A DNA stretch of 29,337 bases from CAYFVR01 sp964346545 (GTDB taxonomy: Bacteria; Desulfobacterota; Desulfobacteria; Desulfobacterales; Desulfococcaceae), in assembly GCA_964346545.1 (NCBI GenBank), contig CAYFVR010000016.1, positions 1 to 29,337 of the forward strand. Direction: 5' to 3'. Under the pieces are notes generated by a model. The model saw only the letters and a list, made by a program, of their open reading frames with translations, did no database searches and was not told the origin of the DNA. The position numbers and the translations under genes are program-made. This document shows, one piece after another, positions 1 to 7,014 of the stretch. Position 1 is the stretch's first letter. Every line of letters begins with the position of its first letter.

Positions 1-161
1 ATTCCCGATTCTCCAGCCATTTTTCGCACCCTTTTTCCATTCCCCGCTTGAAATCGATCCGGAATCGCGTTATGGCCGTGACCATTCTCCGGGCCGGGCG
101 ATCCGGTTCGGAAATTCGCATTTTCTCGGACGTTTCCCCGGATATTCCATCGGATACCCCC

Positions 162-965
162 ATGGATCGACAAGTCTTTTGGCGTCTTCTGAAAACCCGG
201 TACGGCTATCAAAGCCCGTCCCGCCCTTTTCGCCCGCCGTGGTGGCTGGCGACTCCCGCCTATTACGCGGCCGTGATCGAAGTGGTGTCCCGTCATGGGC
301 GGTTGGCCCGCCGAGGCGACTACAACCGCTTTTTATGGGCCTCCGGCGCGCTGGAAATCATTCGGGTCGTGGAATCGGTGGGCGGCCGGGTGGAGATCGG
401 GGGGCTGTCCGGGCTGGCCCGCCATTCGGAACCGGTGGTCATCGTGGCCAACCACATGAGCATGATCGACGCCTTTTTTCTGCCCGGCATTCTGCTCCCG
501 TTCCGGGACATCACCTTCGTGGTCAAGCGCGCCCTCCTGAACTATCCTCAATTCGGGGCCGTGATGCGGGCCGTTCGCCCGATTGCCGTGAATCGGGAAA
601 ATCCTCGGGAGGACTTGCGAAAAGTGCTGGGCGAAGGAACGGATCATCTTGCCCAGGGCCGCTCGGTGATCGTTTTTCCCCAGGCCACCCGAAGCCCGGT
701 GTTCGACCGGACCATTTTCAATTCCCTGGGCGTCAAGCTGGCCCGCCGGGCCGGGGTCATGGTGGTTCCCGCGGCGCTGAAGACCGATTTCCAGGGGCAT
801 GGACGACTTCTCAGAGACCTCGGCCGGATTGAGCCTCGAAAAACCATCCACATTCAATTTGGCGATCCCCTGCCGGTGGAAGGCGCGGGGCAGGTCACCC
901 ACGAGCGGGTGGCCGGTTTCATCGCCGACCATCTCCGCCGCTGGGGCGGCCAGGTCCGGGCCTGA
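162..965 (+). CDS. PlsC-like 1-acylglycerol-3-phosphate acyltransferase family protein
   Basis: Predicted membrane-associated acyltransferase of the PlsC/LPLAT family, which moves an acyl chain onto a lysophospholipid-type acceptor. The HX4D catalytic motif is seen as NHMSMID (about residues 97-103, counted from the ATG at 162), and the glycerophosphate-binding motif as FPQATRS (about 172-178), a variant of the usual FPEGTRS. A further match is the VVPAALKTD region followed by a predicted beta strand ending in FGDPL. The reading frame stays open upstream to a TTG at 48 and an ATG at 72, but the extra N-terminus is Arg/Ser-rich and not family-like, so I prefer the ATG at 162 (267 aa), although no clear ribosome site precedes it. 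The stop lies 9 bp before sfsA, so the two are probably co-transcribed. The acyl acceptor cannot be told from sequence. Confidence 0.8.
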   Translation: MDRQVFWRLLKTRYGYQSPSRPFRPPWWLATPAYYAAVIEVVSRHGRLARRGDYNRFLWASGALEIIRVVESVGGRVEIGGLSGLARHSEPVVIVANHMSMIDAFFLPGILLPFRDITFVVKRALLNYPQFGAVMRAVRPIAVNRENPREDLRKVLGEGTDHLAQGRSVIVFPQATRSPVFDRTIFNSLGVKLARRAGVMVVPAALKTDFQGHGRLLRDLGRIEPRKTIHIQFGDPLPVEGAGQVTHERVAGFIADHLRRWGGQVRA

Positions 966-974
966 TCGTTCGCC

Positions 975-1727
975 GTGAATCCCGCCCCCGTTCTTCCCTG
1001 GCCGCCGCTCATTCCCGGTACCCTGATCCGTCGATACAAGCGGTTCCTCGCCGACGTTCGGCTGGATGACGGAACGGAAGTGACCGCCCACTGCCCCAAT
1101 TCCGGCAAGATGACCGCCTGTTGCGAGCCCGGCCGCCCGGTCTGGATTTCCCGCCACGACAATCCCCGCCGAAAGCTGAAATACACCTGGGAGTTGATCG
1201 AAATGCCCGACTCCCTGGTGGGCGTGAACACCAACGTGCCCAACCGGCTGGTGGCCGACGCGATCGCCGCCGGCGCGGCGCCGGAATTGTCCGGATACGA
1301 AACCGTGCGGCGGGAAGTGAAGGTGGGGGAACATTCCCGCATCGACATCCGGCTGGACGGACCGGAGCGGCCGCCCTGCTTCGTGGAAGTGAAAAACTGC
1401 ACCCTGGTGGAAAACGGCGTGGCCGCCTTTCCCGACGCGGTGACCGTCCGCGGACTCAAGCATCTCCACGAACTTCGCATCCTGGCCGCGACCGGTGCGC
1501 GGAGCGTCATCTTTTTTCTAATCCAGCGGATGGACGCCAACCGGTTTCGCCCGGCGGACGAGGTGGACCCCGCCTATGGCGCGGGGCTTCGGGAAGTCCT
1601 CGAAAACGGCGTGGAGGCCCTGGCCTACGATGTCCACATCGACCTGTCCGGCATTCGGCTGAGACGCCGATTATCGGTTTCGTTGGGACCGGGCGGGGCG
1701 TTCGGAGCTTCCGGGATGAAGAGATAA
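975..1727 (+). CDS. sfsA: SfsA family protein (sugar fermentation stimulation protein / DNA-binding nuclease-like)
   Basis: A 250-aa protein matching the SfsA family over its full length. The N-terminal OB-like part carries the family signatures RYKRFLADVRL and TAHCPNSGKM, followed by the long conserved VGVNTNVPNRLV stretch. The C-terminal nuclease-like core has DIRLDG, CFVEVKNCTL and AFPDAVTVRGLKHLHEL, with acidic and Lys residues arranged as in PD-(D/E)XK-type folds. E. coli SfsA was first linked to maltose metabolism and binds DNA; its cellular role is still poorly defined. The start is a GTG at 975, ten bases after the acyltransferase stop, with no strong Shine-Dalgarno, so translation may depend on the upstream gene. 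Length and ends fit the family. Confidence 0.93.
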   Translation: MNPAPVLPWPPLIPGTLIRRYKRFLADVRLDDGTEVTAHCPNSGKMTACCEPGRPVWISRHDNPRRKLKYTWELIEMPDSLVGVNTNVPNRLVADAIAAGAAPELSGYETVRREVKVGEHSRIDIRLDGPERPPCFVEVKNCTLVENGVAAFPDAVTVRGLKHLHELRILAATGARSVIFFLIQRMDANRFRPADEVDPAYGAGLREVLENGVEALAYDVHIDLSGIRLRRRLSVSLGPGGAFGASGMKR

Positions 1728-2326
1728 GAAGACTTCCATTCTCGATCGATTTAACTTGTGCTAACGGTTTCTCCGTGTTATTTATTGAATCAAAATCATT
1801 CCCGCGATATCTCTCCACTCTCTAAATCCGAATCCTGGGCCGACATCGGTTTTTTTGAAAGACGCTTCTCGTCCCCGGATGGCGGTATTTGTCCGCCCAC
1901 CGCTTTCCTTCGATTCTTTTGATTCTTTTGATTTCGGAATCCGTTTTTCATAATTCCACTTTGGCAACCTGCTCTGAAGGCGGTTTTCTCCCCCTTTTGC
2001 AAAGAGGGCCGGGGAGATTTTTTCGGCGCGGGATGCCCGTTCCCCTGTGAGAATGGAAACCTGCCAAAGCAGAAATAAAATCGCCACAACTTTTCGTTGT
2101 TGGGGGTCCCGGCCTTCGCTTTCCCGACGCGCCACCCGCCAACCGCATCGTCGCCGTAAGGGAAACCGCCGGGTTCCGACATTCATTCGACGTAAATTCC
2201 GTCCAATGGGCGGATTTCGTCGCATTTCCCAATCGAGATCATGGCTATCCCGAAGCGCCAAGAGGCGTTTCGAACGGCGGCCGCGTCGCCGCCGCGCATT
2301 TCCTCATTACGGAAAGGAGGCGGGAG
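1728..2326. repeat. 600-bp non-coding interval with hairpins, possible dispersed intergenic repeat
   Basis: No convincing gene is present: open frames on both strands are Arg/Pro/Ser-rich, overlap one another in several frames and lack ribosome sites. The first ~100 bp are AT-rich. Around 1912-1935 a 9-bp unit (gattctttt) is repeated just over twice. At 1987-2023 there is a hairpin followed by six Ts. From about 2047 to 2240 the sequence is again GC-rich and contains a compensated hairpin at 2188-2222 (CGACG...CGTCG outer stem with an inner AAAT/ATTT and CCG/CGG). This pattern, readable as low-complexity peptide in every frame, is typical of repetitive intergenic elements, but only a genome search could show that it is repeated. 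Confidence 0.4.
1987..2023 (+). terminator. Terminator-like palindrome with T tract
   Basis: The arms tctcccc (from 1987) and ggggaga (2011-2017) enclose a second stem, ccctttt/aaagaggg, with a short GCA loop. It is followed by T6 at 2018-2023. It lies about 260 bp past sfsA, so it may end read-through, or it may be part of a REP-like repeat. Confidence 0.4.
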
Positions 2327-2896
2327 ATGGAAACGAAGGAGACCGCGTATCTCAAGCTGTTCAAGGATGTGGCCGCCAAGATTAATTCGTCCCTGGACAT
2401 CGCGGACGTGCTGGCGTCCATGGCGGAAGGCGCCGTCAAAACGATGAGGGTCAAGGGGTGCGCCATTTTTCTGCTGGACTGGAAGGAAAAAACGCTGCGG
2501 CTGTCCGCCGCGTCGGGCCTCAGCGACGCCTTTTTGAACAAAGGGCCCGTGGATGCGGAGAAGAGCATCGTGGAGACCCTGCGCGGCCGGCGGGTCTTGG
2601 TGACCGAAGCGGCGCGGGACGACCGGGTGCAGTATCCCGAAGCGCTTCAAAAGGAGGGGATCGCCTCCATTCTTTCCGTTCCTATTTCCACCCGTCAGAA
2701 AATCATCGGCGTGCTGCGGATTTACGCGGCCGAGGCCCGGGAGTTTTCGGACGTGGAATACCAGTTCATCGAGGGGCTGGCGGAAATTGGCGGCCTTGGC
2801 ATTGAAAACGCGCGGTTGTATCAGCATTTGAAGAGCGATTACGAACGGCTGATGAACGACGTGCATCAATGGTTCGATTACGGACGGGTGCGTTGA
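2327..2896 (+). CDS. Stand-alone GAF-domain sensor protein
   Basis: A 189-aa cytoplasmic protein made almost entirely of one GAF domain (roughly residues 22-165), a small-molecule or redox sensing fold. A short N-terminal helix (LFKDVAAKINSSLDIADVLASM) leads into the canonical GAF pattern: KGCAIFLLD, LRLSAASGLS, RVLVTEAARDDRVQYP, GIASILSVPI and GVLRIYAAEAREFSDVEYQFIEGLAEIGGLGIENARLY. The final ~25 residues look like a linker that would normally lead to an output domain, but the protein stops there. The ATG at 2327 is preceded by a strong AAAGGAGG site. A terminator at 2971-3008 follows, so it is probably a single-gene transcript. The ligand is unknown; the single Cys at the start of the GAF core is not enough to claim metal or NO binding. 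Confidence 0.82.
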   Translation: METKETAYLKLFKDVAAKINSSLDIADVLASMAEGAVKTMRVKGCAIFLLDWKEKTLRLSAASGLSDAFLNKGPVDAEKSIVETLRGRRVLVTEAARDDRVQYPEALQKEGIASILSVPISTRQKIIGVLRIYAAEAREFSDVEYQFIEGLAEIGGLGIENARLYQHLKSDYERLMNDVHQWFDYGRVR

Positions 2897-2970
2897 GTTT
2901 GGGCTGAAGTTTTTATGGCCTTCGGATCGAACCCGTCGTCTCTTTGGAAGGTGGTCGGAAGGGGAAAAGA

Positions 2971-3008
2971 AACGCCTTGCCAGGAATTTTGGCGGGGCGT
3001 TGTTTTTT
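2971..3008 (+). terminator. Rho-independent terminator after the GAF gene
   Basis: The arms aacgccttgcc (2971-2981) and ggcggggcgtt (2991-3001) pair with two G-U wobbles around a 9-nt loop. They are followed by a T tract at 3003-3008. It lies 75 bp after the GAF stop and on the coding strand. Confidence 0.7.
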
Positions 3009-3151
3009 GGCGCGAGTCGGGGTAGGCTGATCTTTGGTCGGAGGCGACCGTCCCGTTGGATCGCTGCGGGCGAACGCCTGGAAAGCCGGAAGGGGAAGGT
3101 GTGGCCGGGCGCTTGGCCCGAATCCAAATTTTGAAAAGCCGGAGGGATTGT

Positions 3152-3691
3152 ATGGAACTGAAGCCGAAAGTGACGCTGAAACAGAAGGGCGACAGCACGG
3201 GGTTGCAATTGAAGCAAAAGGGCGCAACCTCGGTTCACGCCAAATTGACCTGGACGAAGGCGGTGGATATGGATTTGCACTGCTTTTATCGCACCAAGGA
3301 CGGCGCGTTCGGCCATGTCTATTTTGGGAACAAAGGCAAGGCCGGCGAGCCGCCCTACATCGTGCTGGACGAGGACGCCGGGGTCGGCAACACGGCGGGC
3401 GACAACGAGGAAAACATCCGCATCGAACAGCTGGACCATCTCGATTCCCTCATCATCGCCACGAATATTTTCAAGTTTTTCGGATTTCTCTCCAAAGGCG
3501 AGAACTTCGCCAAATACGACGGCCGGGTGGAGGTGACCACCAACGCGGGCGACGTGATCGAGGTGCCGCTGACCTCCGAGGAACTGGGGAAGTGGTGCGT
3601 GATCGCCAAGATCGACAACACCAGCTCGGCGCCGAAGGTGATCAACGTCAATCAAGTCCAGAAGGACGAGCCGAAAGAGGATATGGTGTAG
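3152..3691 (+). CDS. TerD-like stress-response protein
   Basis: A 179-aa protein resembling the TerD domain family (tellurium resistance and chemical-stress proteins; calcium-binding beta-sandwich). Visible family features are KLTWTKAVDMDLHCFY near the N-terminus, the acidic loop DEDAGVGNTAGDNEENIRI, LDHLDSLIIATNIFKFFG, and the late strand YDGRVEVTTNAGDVIEVPL. Acidic residues at the DMD and DEDAG/GDNEE positions match where TerD proteins bind Ca2+. The first ~30 residues contain an internal KQKGDSTGLQLKQKGAT near-repeat. I chose the ATG at 3152 because GGAGGG precedes it; the upstream in-frame extension is low-complexity. The stop is 4 bp before the next gene, so the two are surely co-transcribed. 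No other ter genes lie nearby, so tellurite resistance should not be assumed. Confidence 0.72.
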   Translation: MELKPKVTLKQKGDSTGLQLKQKGATSVHAKLTWTKAVDMDLHCFYRTKDGAFGHVYFGNKGKAGEPPYIVLDEDAGVGNTAGDNEENIRIEQLDHLDSLIIATNIFKFFGFLSKGENFAKYDGRVEVTTNAGDVIEVPLTSEELGKWCVIAKIDNTSSAPKVINVNQVQKDEPKEDMV

Positions 3692-3695
3692 GGGG

Positions 3696-3941
3696 ATGGC
3701 TGACGGTAAACCAACGAGCGGCGGCGCCCATCCATTTGGGTCCGACCGAATGCCCCAAGAATACGACCTGGATTACGACCAGGCCCGGCCGAACCGCTTT
3801 GCCGATCTGCCGGGGGAGCATTTTCGGATGGTATCTCTTGATCCAGACGTGGCCCGGTATTTTTCTTCCTCGGAATCGGTCAACAAGGTCCTTCGGGCCA
3901 TCATCGAAGCCATGCCGGAAGCGGCGCAAGAGCGGGCTTAA
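3696..3941 (+). CDS. Small antitoxin-like protein of unknown function
   Basis: An 81-aa acidic protein whose C-terminal half (MVSLDPDVARYFSSSESVNKVLRAIIEA) resembles the short beta-strand plus two-helix DNA-binding unit seen in many small antitoxin-type or CopG-like proteins. The N-terminal part (EYDLDYDQARPNRFADLPGE) resembles the linker found before that unit in such proteins. It starts 4 bp after the TerD-like stop, with a gggggatgg context, so the two genes are translationally linked. No toxin gene is visible beside it: the next gene is the convergent kinase. It could be an orphan antitoxin, a regulator of the TerD-like gene, or a simple protein partner. Recognition is by pattern only. 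Confidence 0.5.
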   Translation: MADGKPTSGGAHPFGSDRMPQEYDLDYDQARPNRFADLPGEHFRMVSLDPDVARYFSSSESVNKVLRAIIEAMPEAAQERA

Positions 3942-3982
3942 AAAAACGATCCGGGTTCAGGCGTCGCGGAGGATGAAGCCGA

Positions 3983-5338
3983 TTATCCATCGTTTCCCCG
4001 CACCCCGCGCACGTAAAAATATCCCGTAAAATCATGGGCCGCCACGAAGCCCAGGTCCAGGCTGACGTACCAGGCGGCGATGTGGGAGCGGCGGTCGCAA
4101 CTCCAGAGCCATTTCTGGGTGGCGTCGAACACCGGCGGGATGCAAAGCGCCGTTCCCTGGGGCGGCGGATCGACCAACGTGCGCAGCTCCTCCACCGTGG
4201 GCATTCGCCAGTCCCGAAAGCCGCCGAAACGGTTCCGGTTCAACCGATCGATGTAATTCTCGGCCTGTTCCCAAGTGACCGGATATTCGGAGCCGGAGCG
4301 CTCCCAGGTCAGTCCGGTGGCGCGGTCATGCACGACCCCGTCTTCCCGCTCCACGAAATCATTTCGCACGTAGGGCTCCGGCCGCCACAATTCGTCCAGC
4401 CCGAACCGTTCCCGCGCCATCTGGGGGCGAACCTTCACCGGCTGGTTCCGAGGCGGGCGGGCCATGGGCGTTGGCGGCGCGTCGGCCGATAGATCGGCTT
4501 CGGACACCGCGCATTCCCGATCCCGTTCCGCCCGCCATCGAACGAAACAATCCTCCAGGGCGGCCAGCATTTCGGAGGCTTTCGGATACCGGTCCTCCGG
4601 CCGCAAGGCCAGTGCAGTTTCCGTCATCCGGTCCCAGCGTTTATTCAAGTCGGGATTCAGCCGGCTGGGCGGCGCGGGGGACTCCATGGGCAGTCGGCCG
4701 GTCAGCATCCGATAGAGCATGACGCCCAGGGCGTAGAGATCGGCGGTTTCGTCCGCCGCGTCGGGGTCCTCCTCCTGTTCCGGCGGCGCGTAATAGGGCG
4801 TGCCCACTTTCAGGTTGTCCGGTCCCCGGAAGGTTTCCCCCCGTAGCTTGGACAGGCCGAAATCGCAGATTTTTACGGTGTCCTGGTCGGTCACCAGCAG
4901 GTTGAACGGCTTGATGTCCCGGTGGATGATTCCGGCGTGGTGGAGGCGGGCCAGCCCATGAAGGGCCTGCCGGGCGTACCGCACCGCTTTTTCCACCGGC
5001 AGCACCCGGGACGGCCGCTCGGTTTCGTAGCTCTCCCCGATCATGGTTCCCAGATTGTTGCAGAAATATTCCATGGTGTAGAAAGGGCGGTCGTCGGCCT
5101 CGTCGAAGTCCCACACGTCCACCAGATTGGGATGGCGAAGGTTGGCCATGGTGACCGCTTCGGCGGTGAAGAGTTCCCGAAGCCGGTCCATGCCCACCAG
5201 CGCGGTGAGAAATTCGTTGGGCTTGAGCTGCTTCATGGCGACCATTTTTCCGGTCACCGGCATTTCGACTTTGAACACGTTGGCCATGCCGCCCCGGCCG
5301 AGCTGTCCCCGCACGATGTAGCGTCCGATGGTTTTCAT
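3983..5338 (-). CDS. Ser/Thr protein kinase fused to a C-terminal DUF1566 (Lcl) domain
   Basis: A 451-aa cytoplasmic protein. Residues 1 to ~280 form a Hanks-type kinase: glycine loop GQLGRGGMANV (11-21), ATP lysine K36 (VAMK), alpha-C glutamate near E60, catalytic HRDIKPFN (139-146), DFG (159-161), a GTPYYAPPE activation-segment end (179-187), and the later DLYALGVMLYRMLTGRLP helix region. All residues needed for activity are present. A Pro-rich linker (~300-325) leads to a DUF1566-type domain (~335-448: HDRATGLTWER, NRFGGFRDWRMPTVEEL, WLWSCDR, YVRGVRG), which usually occurs in secreted or lipoproteins and is related to sulfatase-modifying-factor folds. No membrane segment is seen. The start at 5338 begins the kinase fold directly; only a weak GGAAA lies upstream. 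The gene is convergent with the TerD/small-protein pair and divergent from the GTPase gene. Confidence 0.88.
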   Translation of the reverse strand: MKTIGRYIVRGQLGRGGMANVFKVEMPVTGKMVAMKQLKPNEFLTALVGMDRLRELFTAEAVTMANLRHPNLVDVWDFDEADDRPFYTMEYFCNNLGTMIGESYETERPSRVLPVEKAVRYARQALHGLARLHHAGIIHRDIKPFNLLVTDQDTVKICDFGLSKLRGETFRGPDNLKVGTPYYAPPEQEEDPDAADETADLYALGVMLYRMLTGRLPMESPAPPSRLNPDLNKRWDRMTETALALRPEDRYPKASEMLAALEDCFVRWRAERDRECAVSEADLSADAPPTPMARPPRNQPVKVRPQMARERFGLDELWRPEPYVRNDFVEREDGVVHDRATGLTWERSGSEYPVTWEQAENYIDRLNRNRFGGFRDWRMPTVEELRTLVDPPPQGTALCIPPVFDATQKWLWSCDRRSHIAAWYVSLDLGFVAAHDFTGYFYVRGVRGNDG

Positions 5339-5355
5339 GCATATTTTCCGTTGTG

Positions 5356-5386
5356 TTGAGCGTCGGCGAAATCCGTGGAGTATAAA
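5356..5386 (+). promoter_or_regulatory. Possible sigma70-type promoter in the divergent kinase/GTPase interval
   Basis: TTGAGC (5356-5361) and TATAAA (5381-5386) are separated by 19 bp, longer than the ideal 17. The pair lies 43 bp upstream of the GTPase start in the only intergenic space between two divergent genes. Confidence 0.3.
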
Positions 5387-5428
5387 GATCGGACATTCTA
5401 TTGTAAAGTCCGGAAGAAAGGGGAGGGG

Positions 5429-6754
5429 ATGATCGAGACCGTCGTCATCATGGGCGCCGCGGGGCGGGATTTCCACAATTTCAACATCTACTTCCGGGGC
5501 AATTCCCGCTATCGAGTGGTCGCCTTCACCGCCACCCAGATTCCCGACATCGAAGGCCGCCGCTACCCGCCCGATCTGGCGGGGGAGGGCTACCCCGAGG
5601 GCATTCCCATCCATCCCGAAGGCGATCTGGCCGAGCTGATCGGCGCCCATCGGGTGGATTTGGTGGCCTTCTCCTACAGCGACGTGCCCCACGAAACGGT
5701 CATGCATCGGGCGTCCCTGGCCATGGCCCACGGGGCCGACTTCATCCTCATCGGCGCCAGCTACACCATGCTCCGTTCCGAGAAGCCGGTGGTGGCCGTC
5801 TGCGCCGTTCGCACCGGCTGCGGCAAGTCCCAGACCACCCGGCGCGTCGCCGAGATCGTCCGGGAATCGGGCCGTCGTCCCGTGGTGGTCCGCCATCCCA
5901 TGCCCTACGGCGATCTCGCCGCCTCCGCCGTCCAGCGCTTTTCCGATTACGCCGATTTCGATCGGCACGGCTGCACCATCGAGGAGCGGGAGGAGTACGA
6001 GCCGCTGGTGGACCGGGGCATCGTGGTCTACGCCGGGGTGGATTACGCGGTGATTCTCCGCCGGGCGGAGCAAGAGGCGGACGTGATCGTGTGGGACGGC
6101 GGCAACAACGACACGCCGTTCTTCCGGCCCGACGTTCACATCGTGGTCTTCGATCCCCACCGCCCCGGCCACGAGTTGCGCTACTATCCCGGCGAAACCA
6201 ATCTGCTGATGGCCCACGTCGCGGTCATCAACAAAGTGGATTCCGCCGAGGCCGACGGAATTTCCGAAGTGCGGGGGAACATCGAAACCCACGCGCCGGA
6301 GGCCGACATCATCCTGGCGGAGTCTGCCATCACCGTTGACGATCCCGAAAAGATTCGCGGACGGCGGGTGCTGGTGGTGGAAGACGGCCCCACCCTGACC
6401 CACGGGGAAATGGCCTTCGGCGCCGGCTGGCTGGCGGCCAAGCGAAATGAGGCGGGGGAAATCGTGGACCCCCGCCCCTTCGCGGCGGAATCCATCCGCT
6501 CGGTCTTCGACCGGTATCCCCACATCGGGCCGGTGCTGCCGGCCATGGGCTACGGGGAAAAACAGATCAAGGCGCTGGAGGAAACCATCCGAAAGGCCGA
6601 TTGCGACCTGGTCCTCTGCGCCACTCCCATCGACCTGCCGCGCCTCATCGACGTGGGCCATCCCGCCCAGCGGGTCCGGTACGAATACGCCGATCATGGC
6701 GAGCCGACGCTTGGAGAGGTTTTGACGCGGCGGTTGTCGGAGTTGAATGACTAA
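5429..6754 (+). CDS. Cyclic 2,3-diphosphoglycerate synthetase-like P-loop GTPase
   Basis: A 441-aa protein of the family named after archaeal cyclic-2,3-diphosphoglycerate synthetase (CpgS). The N-terminal Rossmann-like part begins VVIMGAAGRDFHNFN and contains the conserved YPPDLAG and FSYSDVPHE stretches. A P-loop follows at about residues 128-134 (RTGCGKS, with K133), then PMPYGDL, the EREEYEP segment, a Walker-B-like VIVWDGGNNDTPF, and NKVD, the GTP-type base-specificity motif. In bacteria these proteins are widespread and of uncertain reaction, so cDPG synthesis should not be assumed. I chose the ATG at 5429 over the frame-open ATG at 5375 because AAGGGGAGGGG precedes it and the fold begins there. 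It is followed by a small gene and carbamate kinase, which suggests a link to carbamoyl-phosphate metabolism. Confidence 0.82.
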   Translation: MIETVVIMGAAGRDFHNFNIYFRGNSRYRVVAFTATQIPDIEGRRYPPDLAGEGYPEGIPIHPEGDLAELIGAHRVDLVAFSYSDVPHETVMHRASLAMAHGADFILIGASYTMLRSEKPVVAVCAVRTGCGKSQTTRRVAEIVRESGRRPVVVRHPMPYGDLAASAVQRFSDYADFDRHGCTIEEREEYEPLVDRGIVVYAGVDYAVILRRAEQEADVIVWDGGNNDTPFFRPDVHIVVFDPHRPGHELRYYPGETNLLMAHVAVINKVDSAEADGISEVRGNIETHAPEADIILAESAITVDDPEKIRGRRVLVVEDGPTLTHGEMAFGAGWLAAKRNEAGEIVDPRPFAAESIRSVFDRYPHIGPVLPAMGYGEKQIKALEETIRKADCDLVLCATPIDLPRLIDVGHPAQRVRYEYADHGEPTLGEVLTRRLSELND

Positions 6755-6821
6755 TCAATTGAAAAAGTAATGGTTTTTTTGCGGATAGATGGAAAATTTC
6801 ACCATCCGGAGGGGGGCCGAA

Positions 6822-6998
6822 ATGGAGACGAACGACAAAAAAGACACGACCAACTCTGATGCGACCTTCTCCGAGGAAGCGCCCACGGAATCTTCGAAAA
6901 AGGATTGGCGAAAGAAGATGACCATTCGGCCACGTATCCTGGTTTCGACGGAAGAGTTCATCCAGCCGATCGAGGATATTTGGGATGGCTATGTCTGA
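6822..6998 (+). CDS. 58-aa hypothetical protein between the GTPase and carbamate kinase
   Basis: A short, charged protein: a Ser/Thr/Glu/Lys-rich flexible N-terminal half, then a more structured tail (IRPRILVSTEEFIQPIEDIWDGYV). The ATG at 6822 has a strong ccggagggggg site upstream, and the gene sits 67 bp after the GTPase and 16 bp before carbamate kinase in the same direction, which argues that it is translated. An in-frame ATG at 6789 lacks such a site. I do not recognise the family. Its position suggests an accessory or regulatory role for one of its neighbours, but this is inference. Confidence 0.5.
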   Translation: METNDKKDTTNSDATFSEEAPTESSKKDWRKKMTIRPRILVSTEEFIQPIEDIWDGYV

Positions 6999-7014
6999 TT
7001 CGGAAGGAAGCCCG

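Noticed and set aside
1782..2261. 159-aa minus-strand open frame in the long intergenic region
   Set aside because: Arg/Ser-rich, no ribosome site, overlaps other similar frames and includes a peptide repeat (SKESKES) from a simple tandem repeat.
5339..6697. Upstream continuation of the kinase frame on the minus strand (to 904 aa)
   Set aside because: The extra ~450 residues are antisense to the CpgS-like gene and have no family features. The kinase fold starts at 5338.
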